Assembly (NCBI GenBank): GCA_024640925.1
Contig: JAHEEB010000008.1
Span: 1-17,383, forward strand
Source of the DNA: Bacteroidota bacterium
Lineage (GTDB): Bacteria > Bacteroidota > Bacteroidia > Bacteroidales > UBA10428
Length of the DNA: 17,383 bases
Direction of reading: 5' to 3'
Shown here: positions 8,908 through 15,042 of the stretch, one piece after another
Layout of the letters: each line of letters begins with the position of its first letter
How positions within the stretch are numbered: position 1 is the first letter of the stretch
Program-made: the position numbers and the translations under genes
The notes under the pieces: model-generated
What the model saw: only the letters and a program-made list of their open reading frames with translations
What the model was told of the DNA's origin: nothing
Database searches by the model: none

Positions 8908-9198
8908 CTAAGCAGAACAATCGCAATCGTTTATTATAAAGAGCCACCATTTACCTTCTGCTTTCATGAAATACATTGTCTTAAGAATCATGTGTTCACC
9001 TTTTTTTAAATCATGATAGGCAGGTAAGGAATTCATCATTTTAAAGTATATCCCATCCTCATCAGGACTTTCTTCACAAAAACCATCTTCTGGCAAAACT
9101 CTACAGAAAAATTTCGGATTATTTATATTCGGATATTTATATCCGTAATAACTACTCCACTCATTTTCGCAAAAGTTATAACCCGTTGGAATTTTGGC
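8908..9198 (-). pseudogene. 3' remnant of a lost gene (possibly secreted/lipoprotein type)
   Basis: A minus-strand frame runs from a stop at 9199-9201 to a TAA at 8908-8910. It has no ATG until deep inside; a TTG at 9096 would give only 62 residues. The conceptual peptide KIPTGYNFCENEWSSYYGYKYPNI... and its end MKAEGKWWLFIINDCDCSA look like real protein: aromatic-rich, with several cysteines and sensible codon use. Sense coding upstream of the TTG makes a 5'-truncated gene more likely than a genuine short gene. The family is unknown. The C-terminal WWLFIIND pattern is reminiscent of NTF2/DUF-type secreted proteins, but not enough to name one. Confidence 0.45.
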
Positions 9199-9228
9199 TT
9201 AAATTTAGAAAATAAAAAACGGTTAAAT

Positions 9229-9348
9229 ATGGAGCCAAGAATTGAGATTTTAGATGATAAAAAATTAGTTGGGAAGCGTCAGATTATGTCATTTGCAAAC
9301 AATAGAACAGGTGATTTATGGAGAAGTTTTATATCGTTAAAATTATAG
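9229..9348 (+). pseudogene. 5' fragment of a GyrI-like effector-domain gene
   Basis: The 39-codon frame starting at ATG 9229 encodes MEPRIEILDDKKLVGKRQIM followed by SFANNRTGDLWRSF. From memory, this is the conserved N-terminus of GyrI-like/AraC effector-binding proteins of Bacteroidota (MxPRIEILxEKKLxGKxxxMSxANNKTxELWxSFMPRR). The similarity stops after Trp-Arg-Ser-Phe (base ~9332), where ISLKL and a stop follow. A full domain would need about 120 more codons. The break lies about 40 bases from the terminal arm of the cassette array, so the array, or a deletion at its edge, probably removed the rest. Confidence 0.55.
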
Positions 9349-9374
9349 CTGATTTGTGGGTGGTTTTACCGTGT

Positions 9375-9391
9375 GTTATGTGGCGTTTTCC
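9375..9391 (-). repeat. Terminal half-site of the cassette array (3' arm of the 9397-9930 gene)
   Basis: TTTTACCGTGTGTTATG and the following TGGCGTTTT on the plus strand align with TTATACCACATGTATGTG and CTGGCGTTTTT in the attC-like site at 13124-13255. Only the arm next to the gene is present. The partner arm is missing, and the broken GyrI-like fragment begins instead. This marks the left end of the array. Confidence 0.5.
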
Positions 9392-9396
9392 TTATG

Positions 9397-9930
9397 TTAT
9401 GCACTTGTTCCCCAATTAAATCTTATAAAATAATCCTGAGTCTCAAATAAATAATCTTCATCGTTCCATTCCGATTTCAAATGATAAGTCTTTAAAGAGT
9501 TTTGATTAACCCAGTCCGATTTTTTTATTGGTTCTAAAGTAATTTGATTATCCCATTCATTGTTTTTATAAATTCTTTGTTCATTATCAGAGATAAATCT
9601 GGTTATACAATCTTTTAATGTAATTTTTTCTGTTAACTCGAATTTGGCATTTCCGTAATGTCCAATTAGGGACTCAACACATTTATTATAAATCTCAATT
9701 TTTGCCGTATCCTTAAAGTAAAATTCTCCGAACCGTACAAATTCTTGTAACACTGAGATTATCAAAGCCTTTTCAACACTTTCTACATTAGCTTTATTCA
9801 TGATAATAAAAGTCGCACTTGACTCCCAACTCGGTTTGTCAAAATGAAATGAAGTCAACTCGGTCAAGAATGTATTCTCAAATACCTCTAAAACGATTTC
9901 ATAATTCTTTATATATTCAATTACGTTCAT
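9397..9930 (-). CDS. Array gene 1: orphan protein of unknown function
   Basis: A 177-residue soluble protein beginning MNVIEYIKNYEIVLEVFENTF and ending DYFIRFNWGTSA, with no signal peptide or membrane segment. I recognise no named domain. The alternating helix/strand pattern and the aromatic C-terminal tail resemble small Bacteroidota orphans often found as single accessory genes; no function is implied. It starts at ATG 9930, 19 bases from the end of repeat A. Its stop at 9397 is followed directly by the array's terminal half-site. The gene is bracketed by an 11-base inverted repeat: AAAATGCCACA at 9939-9949 and TGTGGCGTTTT at 9379-9389, 10 of 11 paired. It appears to be the last cassette of the array. 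Confidence 0.7.
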   Translation of the reverse strand: MNVIEYIKNYEIVLEVFENTFLTELTSFHFDKPSWESSATFIIMNKANVESVEKALIISVLQEFVRFGEFYFKDTAKIEIYNKCVESLIGHYGNAKFELTEKITLKDCITRFISDNEQRIYKNNEWDNQITLEPIKKSDWVNQNSLKTYHLKSEWNDEDYLFETQDYFIRFNWGTSA

Positions 9931-9949
9931 TGTCTGTTAAAATGCCACA

Positions 9950-10133
9950 CAATCGAGTAGGGAAAGATACGAAATATTTCGCATCTCCTCCCTCTTACAC
10001 CACCGTACGTAACGACCAGGCTTTAGTTCAACCGGAAGTTCATGTTTGCCTTGCGGTGAGCTCCTTTTAGTCGGTTAGCTGCGCTGAGCCCTTCGGGGTT
10101 GGGCTGTTAGCCCACATGAACTTCTATTTATTA
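9950..10133 (-). repeat. Structured cassette repeat A (group II intron end-like)
   Basis: A 184-base copy read on the minus strand, from AATAAATAG to CTCGATTG. Its stem GAAGTTCATGT/ACATGAACTTC (10114-10124 with 10035-10045) encloses two tandem sub-units. A domain V-like stretch follows (GTTGAAC ... GTACGGTGGTGTAAGAGGG), then a 22-base hairpin (9965-9986) resembling domain VI, and the end CCTACTCGATTG. Three other copies lie in the window. It sits between array genes 2 and 1. Confidence 0.8.
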
Positions 10134-10146
10134 GGCACGGGCATTT

Positions 10147-10938
10147 TTATCTTTCCCAAATCTTCCTAATTAATTTTATCGGTTTTATATCTTTCCATTC
10201 GATTTTTTTATCGGAAACTTTCAAGTCATTATCATTTATTTCTGTCGCTTCTGATTCATTTTTCCTACGTGCCATTTCCTTTTCCCAAATCTCGTTTTCA
10301 TTTGGTGGTTGAATTAATTCCGAACCACCTTTATGCGGAAACTGAACATAATTTTCAGGGGGACTTGGTAAATTATTCTCACATTCTATCGAACATACAT
10401 TGACTAAAAGAGGTAAAATATCAGTCCCGACACATAATGAAATCCAAAATTGGTTGGCCTCACTATAATCCATTACCTTTTTACAGACACTACACATTAC
10501 TTTATCCCCAAAATATCGAATTGGATTATTTTTCAATTGAGGGAAACCCATTCGATACTTATAATTCCCATAAAGTGCCCTAGTGCTTACTCGACTTTTC
10601 TTTAATTTTTTACAATTAGTGATTTCGTAAGGGAACCAATGTAAATCATAAGAAGTATATGGATCAAAATATTCAAGAGCTTCCATTTCCCCAATTTCTG
10701 GTGGAATCCGTTTTAATTTACTACCATATAACCACAATTTCTTGACCTTTTTCAATTTTGATATTGATTCGGGTAAAGTAAAAATCTGAGAAAATAATTC
10801 TGGACCCAATTCTTCAAGAGGGGCAAATTCATCATTTCCTTGTTCCGCAATTTTTTCAATATAATCGCAGAGTTTAATCCAAGCCTGAGAATTTCTGTCT
10901 TGAATATTATTTTCTATCCTTGAAATCATTTTATTCAT
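10147..10938 (-). CDS. Array gene 2: leucine-rich-repeat protein with a CxxC...CxxxC knuckle
   Basis: A 263-residue soluble protein. After a short helical N-terminus, residues about 40-115 form two to three leucine-rich repeats (LPESISKLKKVKKLWLYGSKLKRIPPEIGEMEALEYF). A conserved-looking WFPYEITNCKKLKKSRVSTRALYGNYKYR segment follows. A probable zinc site then comes from Cys149/Cys152 (CSVC) and Cys182/Cys186 (CSIEC). The C-terminal ~60 residues are charged and probably disordered. Proteins of this layout (short LRR plus zinc knuckle) occur in several phyla without known function; a protein-interaction role is a reasonable inference. The start is ATG 10938; an in-frame ATG three codons later is possible. 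It lies between repeats B and A in the cassette array, with its stop eight bases before the conserved 3' arm ends. Confidence 0.8.
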   Translation of the reverse strand: MNKMISRIENNIQDRNSQAWIKLCDYIEKIAEQGNDEFAPLEELGPELFSQIFTLPESISKLKKVKKLWLYGSKLKRIPPEIGEMEALEYFDPYTSYDLHWFPYEITNCKKLKKSRVSTRALYGNYKYRMGFPQLKNNPIRYFGDKVMCSVCKKVMDYSEANQFWISLCVGTDILPLLVNVCSIECENNLPSPPENYVQFPHKGGSELIQPPNENEIWEKEMARRKNESEATEINDNDLKVSDKKIEWKDIKPIKLIRKIWER

Positions 10939-10980
10939 AAAGCTCTATCATAGTTTCGAAGCCGTTTTTATGCTTGTTGA

Positions 10981-11136
10981 CAATCGAGTATGGAAAGATT
11001 CGAAATATTTCGAATCTCTACCCTCTCACACCACCCGTAAGTACCGGCCGGGTTTTAGTTCAACCGGGAGTTCATGTTTACCTTACGGTGAGCCCTTCGG
11101 GGTTGGGCTGTTAGCCCACATGAACTCCTATTTATT
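10981..11136 (-). repeat. Structured cassette repeat B (group II intron end-like)
   Basis: The shortest clean copy, about 156 bases, read on the minus strand. Stem GGAGTTCATGT/ACATGAACTCC (11118-11128 with 11067-11077) encloses one sub-unit with the hairpins GGGCT-AAC-AGCCC and ACC-GTAA-GGT (GNRA loop, 11080-11089). The domain V-like part GGTACTTACGGGTGGTGTGA follows. The domain VI-like hairpin at 10996-11017 is a perfect 22-base palindrome here. The end is ATACTCGATTG. Its first bases supply the stop codon of array gene 3. Confidence 0.8.
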
Positions 11137-11701
11137 GGCGGTAGTTTATATTTATTTCCGATTCATTAATAAGTTGAAAATTTTCAATTATATCAAATCC
11201 CAATGCCCCTTTTCTTAATTGCAATTTTATACTTTTTGCATTTTCGACAAGCTCAGAATTTGATGAATAAAAAACAAGTTCTTTTTCTAAATCTGCGTAA
11301 TCAAATATTACAGTAGGTTGCCGTTTACTTGTAATTTTATATCCAGGTAGAGAACTTTTCGACTTAATTATTAATTCATGTTCTGTTATATCTTTATCAG
11401 CGAGATAATAGTTTGTAGCTAGGAATAAATAACTTAAAATGAATCCCCATGATAAAAAGCTTTGGATTAGTGGGAAAAAATTTCCTTTCAATTTATAAGT
11501 TGATTTGTATTTTTTTCTAATCAAAGCAAAGGTTACAGAACCTACAACTACTACAATAATGAACAAAATGCCAATTTTAATAAAAGTCTTTCTGTAAAGA
11601 AAAATCTCTAAATACATTAAAATCAGTCCAAGGAAAAGAGTCACAGTATAAAATCCTTTCCAAAAATCATTATTATCTATTTGTCTACCTAATAGCTTCA
11701 T
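11132..11701 (-). CDS. Array gene 3: small membrane protein of unknown function
   Basis: A 189-residue integral membrane protein with three clear hydrophobic helices (about 15-36, 41-62 and 75-100). A soluble tail of about 85 residues follows (ELIIKSKSSLPGYKITSKRQPTVIFDYADLEKELVFYSS...). I do not recognise the family. The tail looks like a small beta-rich domain. The tail's side of the membrane is not obvious. Its last codons (NINYRQ) run through the cassette's 3' arm, and its TAA stop is made by the first bases of repeat B, so the gene ends inside the repeat. The cassette is bracketed by an 11-base inverted repeat (11710-11720 and 11137-11147; 9 of 11 paired). The start is ATG 11701, close behind the end of repeat C. 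Confidence 0.75.
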   Translation of the reverse strand: MKLLGRQIDNNDFWKGFYTVTLFLGLILMYLEIFLYRKTFIKIGILFIIVVVVGSVTFALIRKKYKSTYKLKGNFFPLIQSFLSWGFILSYLFLATNYYLADKDITEHELIIKSKSSLPGYKITSKRQPTVIFDYADLEKELVFYSSNSELVENAKSIKLQLRKGALGFDIIENFQLINESEININYRQ

Positions 11702-11719
11702 GTTTTTTTAAATAACCGC

Positions 11720-11868
11720 CAATCTAGTAGAGAAAGATACAAAATATTTCGCAACTCCGCCCTCTCACACCACCCTAGGTACCAGCCGGATTTTAGTTCA
11801 ACCGGGAGTTCATGTTTAGCTGCGCTGAGCCCTTTTAGTCGGTTAGCCCACATGAACTCCTATTTATT
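11720..11868 (-). repeat. Structured cassette repeat C (group II intron end-like)
   Basis: A copy of about 149 bases on the minus strand. The stem GGAGTTCATGT/ACATGAACTCC (11850-11860 with 11805-11815) encloses a single sub-unit of a different type from that in repeat B (plus-strand TTAGCTGCGCTGAGCCCTTT then TAGTCGG). The domain V-like part GGTACCTAGGGTGGTGTGAGAGGG and the domain VI-like hairpin (11735-11756) carry more changes than the other copies, and the end reads CTACTAGATTG. Confidence 0.78.
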
Positions 11869-11879
11869 GGTGCCAGTTT

Positions 11880-13046
11880 TTATTTGTCAAATTCTTGTTT
11901 CACTTTTTCAATCAATTTACTATCGCCACTATTTTCAGCCACTATTTTCGCTAATTCTTTTAATTTTTCGGCTTTATCAGACATCGATTTTGCTATATAA
12001 TCCCTGTAAACTATCTCAAAACAATTTATGTAGTTTTGGTTTTGATTATTTACATTTTTCTGATTATAATCATTAATGACTTGCAATTTTAGGTAATCTA
12101 ACAAAAATTTATTTTCTATCAATGATTTGTTAAGCTCCACATCAAGCGATGGTGTCTTTGAAAATTTATATGTTAATCCTGATACAGTCATATGATTGAC
12201 ATAAGGCTGGTAATTTTTTTGAGAAACCGTCATGCCAATATATAAAGGCCTATCCAAATTGTAATTTGCAAGTATGTGGTTAAGTACTTTTGGCCAATTA
12301 ACCTGATATCCATCCGATAAGTCTATATCAATTGGTTTTACACCTAAAATTTCAAAAACTTGTTCTCTATAACTATCCAGTAAAAGAAAATCAATATTTA
12401 TAACCCAAACATCCTCTCGTACTCCTTTTGCATCCTGCAACATCCAAGCTGCATAAGAATCATTGTCGTGTTCAGTAAATATGATACTTTTGGGTTCAAC
12501 TGACATTAAAACATTATATGCGTAAGATATAAGTCCTGTTGATAATTTATTTTCTTTAAACCATTCCTTATTTACTTTTTTTCTCAAATCGAAATCTAAA
12601 ATACTTACCGAATATGTTATCATATTTGCTTTTATTTCCTCAAAATTGGGATTTATCTCATAAGCTTTTAATAAATACTCTCCTTTTGAGGGATCTATTC
12701 CTCTTCTGGCATAGGCAACATAATTATAAGTAAAAGTATTAGGTATATTCTCTTCCATTAGTTTAATAATCTCATCACTGCTTTTGAGAAATTTAGATTC
12801 CTTAACGAAATCTTCTGACCAATTTGCAGTGCCTTGAGCATTGCGACATGCTTTAAAATAATTATACCAATTATCTTCAGAATGTATATTTTTTTCAATT
12901 TCTTTCCACCATAATTCTGATTGTTCTACATAATATGAATGTGGTTTTGACTCAAGGGCAAATGATTTTTGCTTTTCTGGTGTTTGTCCAACTATGGTTG
13001 CTGAAACAATCAATAATGAAGTTGCTAATATTAGATATAGTCTCAT
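11880..13046 (-). CDS. Array gene 4: secreted protein resembling the C-terminal domain of DUF2723 glycosyltransferases
   Basis: With the ATG at 13046 the product is 388 residues and begins with a signal peptide (MRLYLILATSLLIVSATIVG). An ATG at 13076 is a possible longer start. The open frame extends further up to a TTG at 13160, but that would lie inside the attC-like inverted repeat and was rejected. Residues about 188-220 read IIFTEHDNDSYAAWMLQDAK followed by GVREDVWVINIDFL. This matches the motif of the soluble C-terminal part of DUF2723/TMEM260-type protein O-mannosyltransferases (FTxGDNDTYPLWYLQEVEGVRxDVxVxNLSLL), and a later LYIGMTVSQKN stretch also fits. The multi-membrane catalytic domain is absent, so this is a stand-alone periplasmic relative, not an active transferase by itself. 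It could bind glycan or protein partners; that is inference. Confidence 0.72.
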   Translation of the reverse strand: MRLYLILATSLLIVSATIVGQTPEKQKSFALESKPHSYYVEQSELWWKEIEKNIHSEDNWYNYFKACRNAQGTANWSEDFVKESKFLKSSDEIIKLMEENIPNTFTYNYVAYARRGIDPSKGEYLLKAYEINPNFEEIKANMITYSVSILDFDLRKKVNKEWFKENKLSTGLISYAYNVLMSVEPKSIIFTEHDNDSYAAWMLQDAKGVREDVWVINIDFLLLDSYREQVFEILGVKPIDIDLSDGYQVNWPKVLNHILANYNLDRPLYIGMTVSQKNYQPYVNHMTVSGLTYKFSKTPSLDVELNKSLIENKFLLDYLKLQVINDYNQKNVNNQNQNYINCFEIVYRDYIAKSMSDKAEKLKELAKIVAENSGDSKLIEKVKQEFDK

Positions 13047-13123
13047 AATTAATTTATTAAAGTTGTTTTTGTACATAGAATACACTTTCATCAAGAAAAC
13101 GTTCAAAAATAGGGTAGTAAAAT

Positions 13124-13255
13124 TGGTATGAAAAGTTGCCGATTGCGGGGCGATTTCCAATCAAGCCGTTAAGAACTTTATGCGGGTTACAGCCTTTGAA
13201 TAACCTACTACAATGGCAATTTTTTATACCACATGTATGTGCTGGCGTTTTTATT
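13124..13255 (-). repeat. attC-like inverted-repeat site between array genes 5 and 4
   Basis: TGGTATGAAAAGTTGCC (13124-13140) and GGCAATTTTTTATACCA (13215-13231) pair at 15 of 17 positions, spanning 108 bases, and both mismatches are G.T pairs on the plus strand. That strand is the bottom strand relative to the genes, the one recombined in integrons. The loop holds GGCGATTTC (13149-13157). The outer arm GTGCTGGCGTTTTTATT (13239-13255) sits at the 3' end of the GNAT gene. Overall length and layout resemble large attC sites, but a canonical GTTRRRY core is not evident. Confidence 0.5.
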
Positions 13256-13281
13256 ATTCATTTTATATTCTTTCAAGCAAA

Positions 13282-13737
13282 TCATAACTTGTACTCCATC
13301 TTGTAAAGGTCATACCCTTTAGCCCAATAGTCCTTAGCTTGCTCTATTAATCGAAATCCATTCTTTTCATAAAATCTATAGACTAGCTGTGTTGTCCTAA
13401 CAATGATCTGTTTAATATTATTGTCACCTTTCAGTTTATTTATTCTATAATTTAAAATCATGCTGCCGTATCCTTGTCTTTGATAATTTGGATGAAAAAA
13501 GTCCCAACTAATATATCCAATAGTATGATTTTCTTTATAATTAATACCTCCACAACCAATAATCTCATTGTTAAAGACAAGAACATAATATTCTTCTATT
13601 TCATTGTCCAAATAATAAATCAAATCCTTTTCTTCTTCTGGCGCAAAGTATTTAGGCGTATTAGTCCTCAATAAATCTAAGACTTTTATTTTGTCCTTGT
13701 CGCTATATTTTCTAATAATCAAATCTTCTTTAATCAT
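13282..13737 (-). CDS. Array gene 5: GNAT-family N-acetyltransferase
   Basis: A 151-residue acetyl-CoA-dependent acetyltransferase, the usual size for a single GNAT domain. Motif A is clear: ISWDFFHPNYQRQGYGSMIL with the acetyl-CoA pyrophosphate loop Q86-R-Q-G-Y-G91. Motif B follows (VYRFYEKNGFRLIEQ, about 119-133), including the Tyr that often acts as general acid. The N-terminus (IRKYSDKDKIKVLDLLR) is the typical first strand and helix. The substrate is not predictable; amino group donors among small molecules, peptides or ribosomal proteins are all possible. GNATs are among the most common passengers of integron cassettes, which agrees with its position between two attC-like inverted repeats. 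It starts at ATG 13737. Confidence 0.92.
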   Translation of the reverse strand: MIKEDLIIRKYSDKDKIKVLDLLRTNTPKYFAPEEEKDLIYYLDNEIEEYYVLVFNNEIIGCGGINYKENHTIGYISWDFFHPNYQRQGYGSMILNYRINKLKGDNNIKQIIVRTTQLVYRFYEKNGFRLIEQAKDYWAKGYDLYKMEYKL

Positions 13738-13773
13738 TTTATCCTGTCAATATAGTTACTGTCTGTTTTTTTT

Positions 13774-13927
13774 ACGCTTGCACCTATCGTTCGATGGTAT
13801 GATGTCGTGCGGGACTACGAGGCGATTTCTTATCAGTTTACGCTGACCTTTTTTACGAGCCACAAACCTTCGAAACCCGCTTAAACCCGCATGCACTATA
13901 CCATGTGTTGTGTTGTCGTGCATTATT
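13774..13927 (-). repeat. attC-like inverted-repeat site between array genes 6 and 5
   Basis: ATGGTATGATGTCGTGCGGG (13794-13813) pairs imperfectly with CCCGCATGCACTATACCAT (13886-13904) across 111 bases. Outer arms TGCAC (13779-13783) and GTGCA (13918-13922) continue the symmetry. The internal GGCGATTTC at 13821-13829 and the right-hand arm match the site at 13124-13255, although the stem sequences differ. Conserved shape with variable sequence is the hallmark of attC families. Confidence 0.5.
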
Positions 13928-13943
13928 TTTTGTCAATATTTTT

Positions 13944-14951
13944 CTATTCAAATTGTTCCATAATCTGCAAATTCACATTTTCATTCTTTTTAATATTTTC
14001 CATTGATGAAAAATGCATCTGTGGAATTTTATCATATTGACGTTTTGCCATAATCTTTTTTGTAAATGTGCGAATTGTCTCTATCGCTTCATAATTCGAT
14101 GCATCTCCACAAACATCCAATCCAACCACTCTTTTAGTTTTTCCAATATATGCAAGTGCATTAAGCAGCTCTTCAACGTGCATCTTTCCGGTAAACCCCT
14201 GATATGCTGAAAAGCTTTCCTTTTCGTCTAAGACATCTTTATCAATTGTAACATAAACTGCCTCTGTTGGAATATTTGAAATAACATTCTCTATAACCGA
14301 CTGAACACCTCCATTATCACTCATATTCTTCCATCTGGCATCGGTAGTTAAAATTCCCGGATTGAAATCCACACATTTTAATGAACCATTTAATCTACCA
14401 ATCAATGTCGATTGGCTCATATAATTTGGATAGGTCTCTACACGTTCCTGAAAAAGAAGATTAAATGAATGGGTCATCTTTCCTTTTGGTAAAGGAAGAT
14501 AATTTCTAACTTTAAAATCCCCGTCTATGCCAAACTGTACAAGTTTTTTGACAAAGGGTAGTCGTAAAGCCGGATTAATCCATGATCCGTAGTTGAAGTA
14601 GTCAGCTCCATGCCACCATTTACCCAAAGACATAAGATTCACAAATTCTTCACGCCAATAATCAGAGTGATTATCGAAGTGTATAATCGTAAAAGGCTCT
14701 TTTATTAAACTAATTCCAATATATGCCAGATGGTGAAAGTCTCCAGAACCATAGAATATAGCTTTAGGATTTTCTGTCCGACTGGCTTTAGTTACCAAGT
14801 CAATTAAATTGTTCATTTTGTCCTTATGACACCAGAAGCGAATATCACTAGTTTGTTTGCGAAGTGGAATTATTACTGCATTATATTGCGATATAAGTCT
14901 CTCCTGGGAGGTAACTCCGCCATCCACATCTAGAATGATTGTCTCAAACAT
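13944..14951 (-). CDS. Array gene 6: arginase/ureohydrolase-fold protein
   Basis: A 335-residue protein of the arginase/agmatinase superfamily, whose members hydrolyse guanidino or related C-N bonds with a binuclear Mn centre. All metal-ligand motifs can be placed: GSGDFHH (His73/His74, for the usual GGDHS), FDNHSD (Asp93, His95, Asp97, for DAHxD) and TIDKDVLD (Asp237, Asp239, for SxDxDxxDP), followed by GLDVCGD. The first motif is unusual, and the segment between the second and third (about 100-230) is not typical for arginases, so the substrate is probably not arginine or agmatine. Related enzymes include formiminoglutamase and polyamine or histone deacetylase-like members. It starts at ATG 14951. 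It lies in the cassette array, with a half attC-like site and repeat D upstream and a complete attC-like site downstream. Confidence 0.82.
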   Translation of the reverse strand: MFETIILDVDGGVTSQERLISQYNAVIIPLRKQTSDIRFWCHKDKMNNLIDLVTKASRTENPKAIFYGSGDFHHLAYIGISLIKEPFTIIHFDNHSDYWREEFVNLMSLGKWWHGADYFNYGSWINPALRLPFVKKLVQFGIDGDFKVRNYLPLPKGKMTHSFNLLFQERVETYPNYMSQSTLIGRLNGSLKCVDFNPGILTTDARWKNMSDNGGVQSVIENVISNIPTEAVYVTIDKDVLDEKESFSAYQGFTGKMHVEELLNALAYIGKTKRVVGLDVCGDASNYEAIETIRTFTKKIMAKRQYDKIPQMHFSSMENIKKNENVNLQIMEQFE

Positions 14952-15012
14952 ACCTTGATTTCATTGAAATTGTTTTTTGGTAGAAATATTTAGTATTAAA
15001 ACATAGATTTCA

Positions 15013-15042
15013 TTTTGGTAGAGGCGATTTTTGCATGCCGAA
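15013..15042 (-). repeat. Half attC-like site abutting repeat D
   Basis: The plus-strand sequence TTGGTAGAGGCGATTTTTGC just before repeat D keeps two landmarks of the complete sites: a TGGTA core and GGCGATTT (15023-15030). The distance between them is shortened and the second arm is missing. Repeat D begins where the rest of the site should be. This suggests that the repeat entered, or replaced part of, an attC-like site. Confidence 0.4.

Noticed and set aside
8816..8911. 31-codon plus-strand frame starting MKYLYGIYLAFRLVEKVLES
   Set aside because: Too short, no family resemblance, and it overlaps the end of the minus-strand remnant. It is kept only as a note.
9819..10070. Plus-strand open frame across the start of gene 1 and repeat A (and the similar 10970-11218 frame across repeat B)
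   Set aside because: Both arise from the repeat read on the opposite strand, and the peptides reflect the repeat rather than a protein.
13047..13160. Longer start (TTG at 13160) for array gene 4
   Set aside because: The extra residues are translated from the attC-like inverted repeat and put 38 residues before the signal peptide.
13124..13927. Naming the inverted repeats as proven integron attC sites
   Set aside because: I could not identify a convincing GTTRRRY/RYYYAAC core in either site and no integrase is present, so they are reported only as attC-like.
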